Source: Niallia sp052318935 (GTDB lineage Bacteria; Bacillota; Bacilli; Bacillales; Cytobacillaceae). Taken from it: a stretch of 64,000 nucleotides of DNA. A program made the position numbers and the translations under genes. The stretch is taken from the NCBI GenBank assembly GCA_052318935.1, contig JBQRKO010000010.1; one strand, 5' to 3'. The notes below the pieces were generated by a model. The model saw nothing but the letters and a program-made list of their open reading frames with translations, ran no database searches and was not told the DNA's origin. This document shows, in pieces, positions 60,767 through 64,000 of this stretch. Within the stretch, counting starts at the first letter, position 1; each line of letters begins with the position of its first letter.

Positions 60767-61762
60767 TTGATTAAAATCCTTGAACTGTTTGGAGGTATTG
60801 GTGCTCCAAGAAAAGCATTAATTAATCTTGCTGTTAACCATAAAGCAATTGATTATGTAGAAATAGATGAAAAATCAGTTAGAACATATAACGCATTATA
60901 TGAAAATAAATATCAGCCACAATCTGTTGTTGGATATAATCTTAAACCAGATATTTTGGTTCATGGATCACCATGCCAGGACTTCTCTCGTGCCGGAAAA
61001 AGATTAGGTGGCAATGATGAAGATAAAACAAGAAGTTCGTTAATGTGGGAAACATTAAAGATTATAGAAAATCTTGGAGTTTGGAAACCTAGATTCGTAG
61101 TCTGGGAGAATGTAAAAGGTGTCTTAGATAAGGATATGATTCATTCTTTCAGCAAATACCTTAATGAAATGACTAGATTAGGATATACGAGTAATTATGA
61201 TGTTTTAAATGCAATGGATTTTGGCATACCTCAGAAAAGAGAAAGGGTTTTTACCATATCAATATTAGGTAAAGATAAATTTGATTTTTCTAAGTTGAAA
61301 AAGAAGCAAATGAGAGATATCAATGAGTTTTTAGAAAAAGATGTGGATGAAAAATATACAATAAAAACTCCATCAATGTTAAGCAGAATTGGTCATAACA
61401 ATAGTGGTTCCTTTGCCGGGAGATTGCAGCCAATAAAAGATTATGTATGGACTATTACTACAAAACAAAATAGGTGCCCTAACAGTGGAATAGTACCGAT
61501 TGGAAATGGCAAATACAGATTGCTTACTGAAAGAGAATGTTGGAGATTAATGGGTTTTGATGATGGGGATTATAACAATGTAGTAGCAGAGCATCCAACG
61601 AGAAAAGGATGCACAAACGGAATACTTTATAAACAGGCCGGCAATAGCATTGTTGTAAATGTTTTAGAAGCAATATTCGAAGTATTATTGAATGAAGAAT
61701 TTATAAAAACAGAAGAAGGTTTTGTATCAAATTTTGAAGGGCAATTAGAGATAATATGTTAA
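60767..61762 (+). CDS. Phage DNA (cytosine-5)-methyltransferase
   Basis: 331 residues. Motif I ELFGGIGAPRKAL at 6-18, motif IV GSPCQDFS with the catalytic Cys70, motif VI ENVKG at 114-118, motif VIII QKRERVFTISI and motifs IX-X RLLTERECWRLMGFDD and QAGNSIVVNVLEAIF. No restriction enzyme is next to it, so it is an orphan enzyme that protects phage DNA or marks it. The TTG start follows AAGGAG. The target sequence is not readable. Confidence 0.92.
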   Translation: MIKILELFGGIGAPRKALINLAVNHKAIDYVEIDEKSVRTYNALYENKYQPQSVVGYNLKPDILVHGSPCQDFSRAGKRLGGNDEDKTRSSLMWETLKIIENLGVWKPRFVVWENVKGVLDKDMIHSFSKYLNEMTRLGYTSNYDVLNAMDFGIPQKRERVFTISILGKDKFDFSKLKKKQMRDINEFLEKDVDEKYTIKTPSMLSRIGHNNSGSFAGRLQPIKDYVWTITTKQNRCPNSGIVPIGNGKYRLLTERECWRLMGFDDGDYNNVVAEHPTRKGCTNGILYKQAGNSIVVNVLEAIFEVLLNEEFIKTEEGFVSNFEGQLEIIC

Positions 61763-61840
61763 ATAAAAATAAAAAAACTGAGATTCCTCCCAGTTCTAAT
61801 TTAATCGGCAAATTAATTATAACACATGGGGGGAGTCGTC

Positions 61841-62218
61841 TTGAAACAAATGTCCTTCTTTCAAACTGTGGACGACAAAGAGATAAGAAGAGTAGTTGCG
61901 CGTCAATTAAAACATTATAAAGCATATAAAGTGGCAGTTGAAAATAAAACAGAACAAGATAAGGAAGGGATAGAACAACTCTTCCCAATGCTTAACGACC
62001 ATGAAAATGAGAAATTCTTATTTGTTAAACAAATTGACCGTGCTATGGAAAATGCACTGGATGAAATAGAGAGAGATATAATACAACGAAAATATTTAGG
62101 AAACCATAGAGTAAAAGATATTGATGTGTATTTAGATTTAGGACTCACCAAAGACCAATACTACATACACAAAAAGTATGCCATAAACCTTATAGCTACA
62201 GCACTTAGAATAATCTAG
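61841..62218 (+). CDS. ArpU-type late transcription regulator
   Basis: 125 residues from the TTG six bases after GGGGGAG. ArpU/RinA-like plan: KEIRRVVARQLKHYKAYKVAVE at the front, LDEIERDIIQRKYLGNHRVKDIDVYLDLGLTKDQYYIHKKYAINLIATALRI at the back, a sigma-region-4-like helix-turn-helix. In Gram-positive phages it sits before the terminase and switches on late genes. Confidence 0.85.
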   Translation: MKQMSFFQTVDDKEIRRVVARQLKHYKAYKVAVENKTEQDKEGIEQLFPMLNDHENEKFLFVKQIDRAMENALDEIERDIIQRKYLGNHRVKDIDVYLDLGLTKDQYYIHKKYAINLIATALRII

Positions 62219-62299
62219 GTGCTGTTCTTTATTTCCCGACAAAAACCCGACAAAATATAGGATAAAACATAGGACAAAACAGGGGACTATTTTAATTTC

Positions 62300-62560
62300 C
62301 TAAAAAGGTAAGATTTTCTTATCAGCTAGTTACTTAGTTGAGGGGAGAAGCGCCTTTCCCTTATCAAGACGTACTCGGGTGTATCGAATGACTATGAAGG
62401 TTACCAGCTGAACAGGAGTAGTAACTGGAGTCTAGCAGTATTGCGTGCGATAGCTATGGGGTAGAAAGTTGGTGAGATTCCACTTTCGAGGGAAGGGTGC
62501 AATAATGGCCGACTTTTTCCTGAATATCAAGCGTACTCCTGGATGATTCATCGGAAAATG
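62300..62560 (+). ncRNA. Candidate structured RNA after arpU
   Basis: A 530-bp gap between arpU and the next small gene. Within it, short complementary segments are dense: GAAAGT (62464-62469) with ACTTTC (62482-62487), extended by GG/CC; GTTAC (62400-62404) with GTAAC (62421-62425); CAGGAGTA (62413-62420) with TACTCCTG (62534-62541). It is richer in G and C than its surroundings. No known RNA family is recognised, and transcription is not shown. Confidence 0.4.
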
Positions 62561-62754
62561 AAACCCTATTTTCTTTGTAAACAGGATGGAACTAATTCTG
62601 TTTTGTTTAGATAGAAAATGGCTTGTGTAAAAACCCGTCGTTATTTGTCAATATTAACGATTTTTAATAAATTAATACATTTGTATATGAATCTATTTAA
62701 AACGTTATATAATCCAATTCTGTAAGTCTGATAACTATTTAAGAAGGTGATGAT

Positions 62755-62919
62755 ATGAAAATAGCCAATCATCTTAATGCAGACCAGCTGAGACAACTTG
62801 AAAAGATGAGAAAGAAGAAAAAGAAACGTAATAAGCAGCCAAAAGAAGAAAAGGTAATTTGGGTTAATATAATGGGAATGGATAGGGATAGGGATAGATA
62901 TAAGCGTGGTCGTGGATGA
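62755..62919 (+). CDS. Small, very basic phage protein, 54 residues
   Basis: MKIANHLNADQLRQLEKMRK, then five Lys and Arg in a row, and an end built on GMDRDRDRYKRGRG from a GGGATA tandem repeat. AAGAAGGTGATG precedes the ATG. Likely nucleic-acid binding by charge only. Confidence 0.55.
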   Translation: MKIANHLNADQLRQLEKMRKKKKKRNKQPKEEKVIWVNIMGMDRDRDRYKRGRG

Positions 62920-63339
62920 GCTATGGAGAGAAAATGATAATTCATAAAAAATATGTTGACCCTTAAAACAAAATAAATTATATTTTTGATGGCAACTGCA
63001 TACATTGTAGAGAAAAGAAAAAAGAACAGTGCTTCGGGAGAGCACCGTTCTTAAATAATTACTGTTTGACTTTAATATAGATTATGGTGATGTTAATATT
63101 ACTCGGGGATAAAAGCTTACCCATAATTTTCAGTATTAAAGATATCAAACGCATAATTTATTACCTGCCTTTTTTATTTTTTTATGACAATGAAAGTATA
63201 TTCAAATAAAAGGCAGATAGAACAAAATGGGCATCTATTAATTATGGATGCTATTTTTGTCGTTATTTGACGAAAGATAGGGTATTGTACCTATTTTCTC
63301 ACTAGTTCATAATTAATTGGACGAAGGGAGAGAGTACTT
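62920..63339. other. Gene-free stretch before the DUF5677 gene
   Basis: AT-rich, no open frame. It holds a hairpin at 63022-63052 (AAGAAC-A-GTGCT with AGCAC-C-GTTCTT), a smaller one at 63231-63251 (GCATC/GATGC), and a TTGACG hexamer near 63268 that may serve as the -35 of the following gene. Confidence 0.45.
63022..63052 (+). terminator. Possible terminator
   Basis: A 12-base stem with one mismatch and a TCGGGAG loop; only a short T run follows. Confidence 0.5.
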
Positions 63340-64000
63340 TTGGAAATATTAAATTTTAGTCCTATAAATAGTAAGTTAAAACCATTTTTTAATGATTTTG
63401 TAATCACATATTTAGATGACTTTTATATTAATACAATTAAAGAAATAGAGCCTAAAAATGAAATACAAGAAAGAGCATTGGTTCTATTTATAAAAACAAT
63501 TAATAGTTTAAAATCAATTAATACATTATTTAATACAGGAGATGTAGTATCAGCAAGAATCCTTATGAGAAGCTTGTTTGAATTAGTAGTATTAATTAAA
63601 AAGCTTAAAAATGATGCTAATGAATTTATACGTTATTCAAAAGCTTATGAAAAATTTAAGACTATTGAAATGAACAAATATAATTTAGAAAATGTAGATA
63701 AGCCAGATTTTATGCATTTTTTTAGTAAAGAAGAGTTAGAAAATAATATAGAGAAGTTGAAGAATGAAATAACTGCTTTAGGTTTTACTCCTACTTGGAA
63801 TGCTAATACAGGAAAACCTAAAGTAGAAAAGTATTTTGAAATAAAACAAATGGCAATTGATGTAGATATGGAGTATTTATACAAAACAACTTATAAAAAT
63901 CTTTGTTTAGATACACATACTTCTTCAGGTCATTTCAATAAGTATTATTTTTTAAATGATTCTGGAGAAAAAATTGTTAATTTGCACCCATATTTATATG
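63340..64000 (+). CDS. DUF5677-like protein, truncated by the window
   Basis: 220 residues visible, running off the end. TTG start after GAAGGGAGAGAG. NDFVITYLDDFYINTIKEIE, ALVLFIKTINSLKSINTLFNTGDVVSARILMRSLFELVVLIKKLKNDANEFIRYSKAYEKFK matches the helical DUF5677 pattern (x-R-S-x-x-E after a helix, then Asp-x-x-x-F). HTSSGHFNKYYF comes near the end. Very AT-rich, unlike the neighbouring phage genes. Function unknown; probably cargo. Confidence 0.65.
   Translation, partial: MEILNFSPINSKLKPFFNDFVITYLDDFYINTIKEIEPKNEIQERALVLFIKTINSLKSINTLFNTGDVVSARILMRSLFELVVLIKKLKNDANEFIRYSKAYEKFKTIEMNKYNLENVDKPDFMHFFSKEELENNIEKLKNEITALGFTPTWNANTGKPKVEKYFEIKQMAIDVDMEYLYKTTYKNLCLDTHTSSGHFNKYYFLNDSGEKIVNLHPYLY

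Larger units (their letters stand above)
48900..64000. mobile_element. Prophage, left part
   Basis: Continuous phage gene order from the integrase beside glnA: integrase, ImmA, CI (minus strand), Cro, then early recombination and replication genes, RusA, dUTPase, methyltransferase and ArpU (plus strand). Genes are short, tightly packed and often overlap. Late structural genes would follow beyond the window. Two genes of non-phage character (GrpB-like on the minus strand, DUF5677) look like cargo. Confidence 0.9.

Noticed and set aside
62440..62560. Start of a group II intron (GTGCG at 62444)
   Set aside because: No domain V, no reverse transcriptase and no matching 3' end in the following sequence.

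Overview
The window is chromosomal DNA of a low-GC, spore-forming Bacillaceae bacterium. The core gene order miaA-hfq-spoVK-hflX-ynbB-glnR-glnA and the nifS/nadB-nadC-nadA block follow the Bacillus pattern. Start codons are often TTG or GTG behind strong AGGAGG-type ribosome binding sites. No rRNA, tRNA or CRISPR array was found.

Layout. 1-3.0 kb: the end of a two-component system followed by an ECF-type sigma factor. 3.0-8.5 kb: an exported protein, then a complete bacitracin-type peptide-sensing and detoxification module (bceR-bceS-bceA-bceB). 8.6-12.9 kb: a SunI/YnzG-like protein, fabH behind a FapR-like operator, an M-box magnesium riboswitch upstream of corA, and a ketopantoate reductase family gene. 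13.1-15.8 kb: a BdbD-like thiol oxidoreductase, a DoxX protein and a BlaI/BlaR1-type pair. One 19-bp palindrome lies before both blaI and doxX. 16-25 kb: a frameshifted PAS/HD-GYP gene, acetyltransferases, a TVP38 membrane protein, an IS1595-type element with a MepB passenger gene, and DJ-1, LysR and oxidoreductase genes. 25-33 kb: small accessory genes, a T-box-controlled argS, HesB-like and PhzF genes, YrvL, and a paired SMR efflux system with its TetR regulator. 33-38 kb: NAD biosynthesis with a NiaR-type operator. 38-49 kb: a membrane-anchored sigma-like protein, then the miaA to glnA core block.

Intergenic DNA is rich in repeats. One family is a MITE-like element of about 210 bp with termini GGCTGTTTTC and, in the best copy, a perfect 8-bp target duplication. 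It occurs near 13.8, 17.7, 19.1/21.4 and 44.0 kb, and the third copy is split by the IS1595 element. A second family (GCGCCTAGC...GGCGCTTGCGC) occurs near 10.5, 42.3-42.7 and 43.9 kb.

From about 48.9 kb to the end of the window is the left part of a prophage inserted just after glnA. It has a broken integrase, an ImmA-type protease and a CI repressor on the minus strand. A cro-like gene and an early region follow on the plus strand, encoding a recombination pair, replication proteins with an iteron-like origin, a DnaC-type loader, RusA, dUTPase, a cytosine methyltransferase and ArpU. Two cargo genes, GrpB-like and DUF5677-like, interrupt this plan. A 260-bp gene-free, hairpin-rich stretch follows ArpU.

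I found no clearly new multi-gene system. The best leads are the structured segment inside the MepB-carrying IS1595 element, the structured segment after arpU, the shared BlaI-type regulon with DoxX, the membrane-bound sigma-like protein, and the unfamiliar putative recombination protein paired with a RecE-type nuclease.
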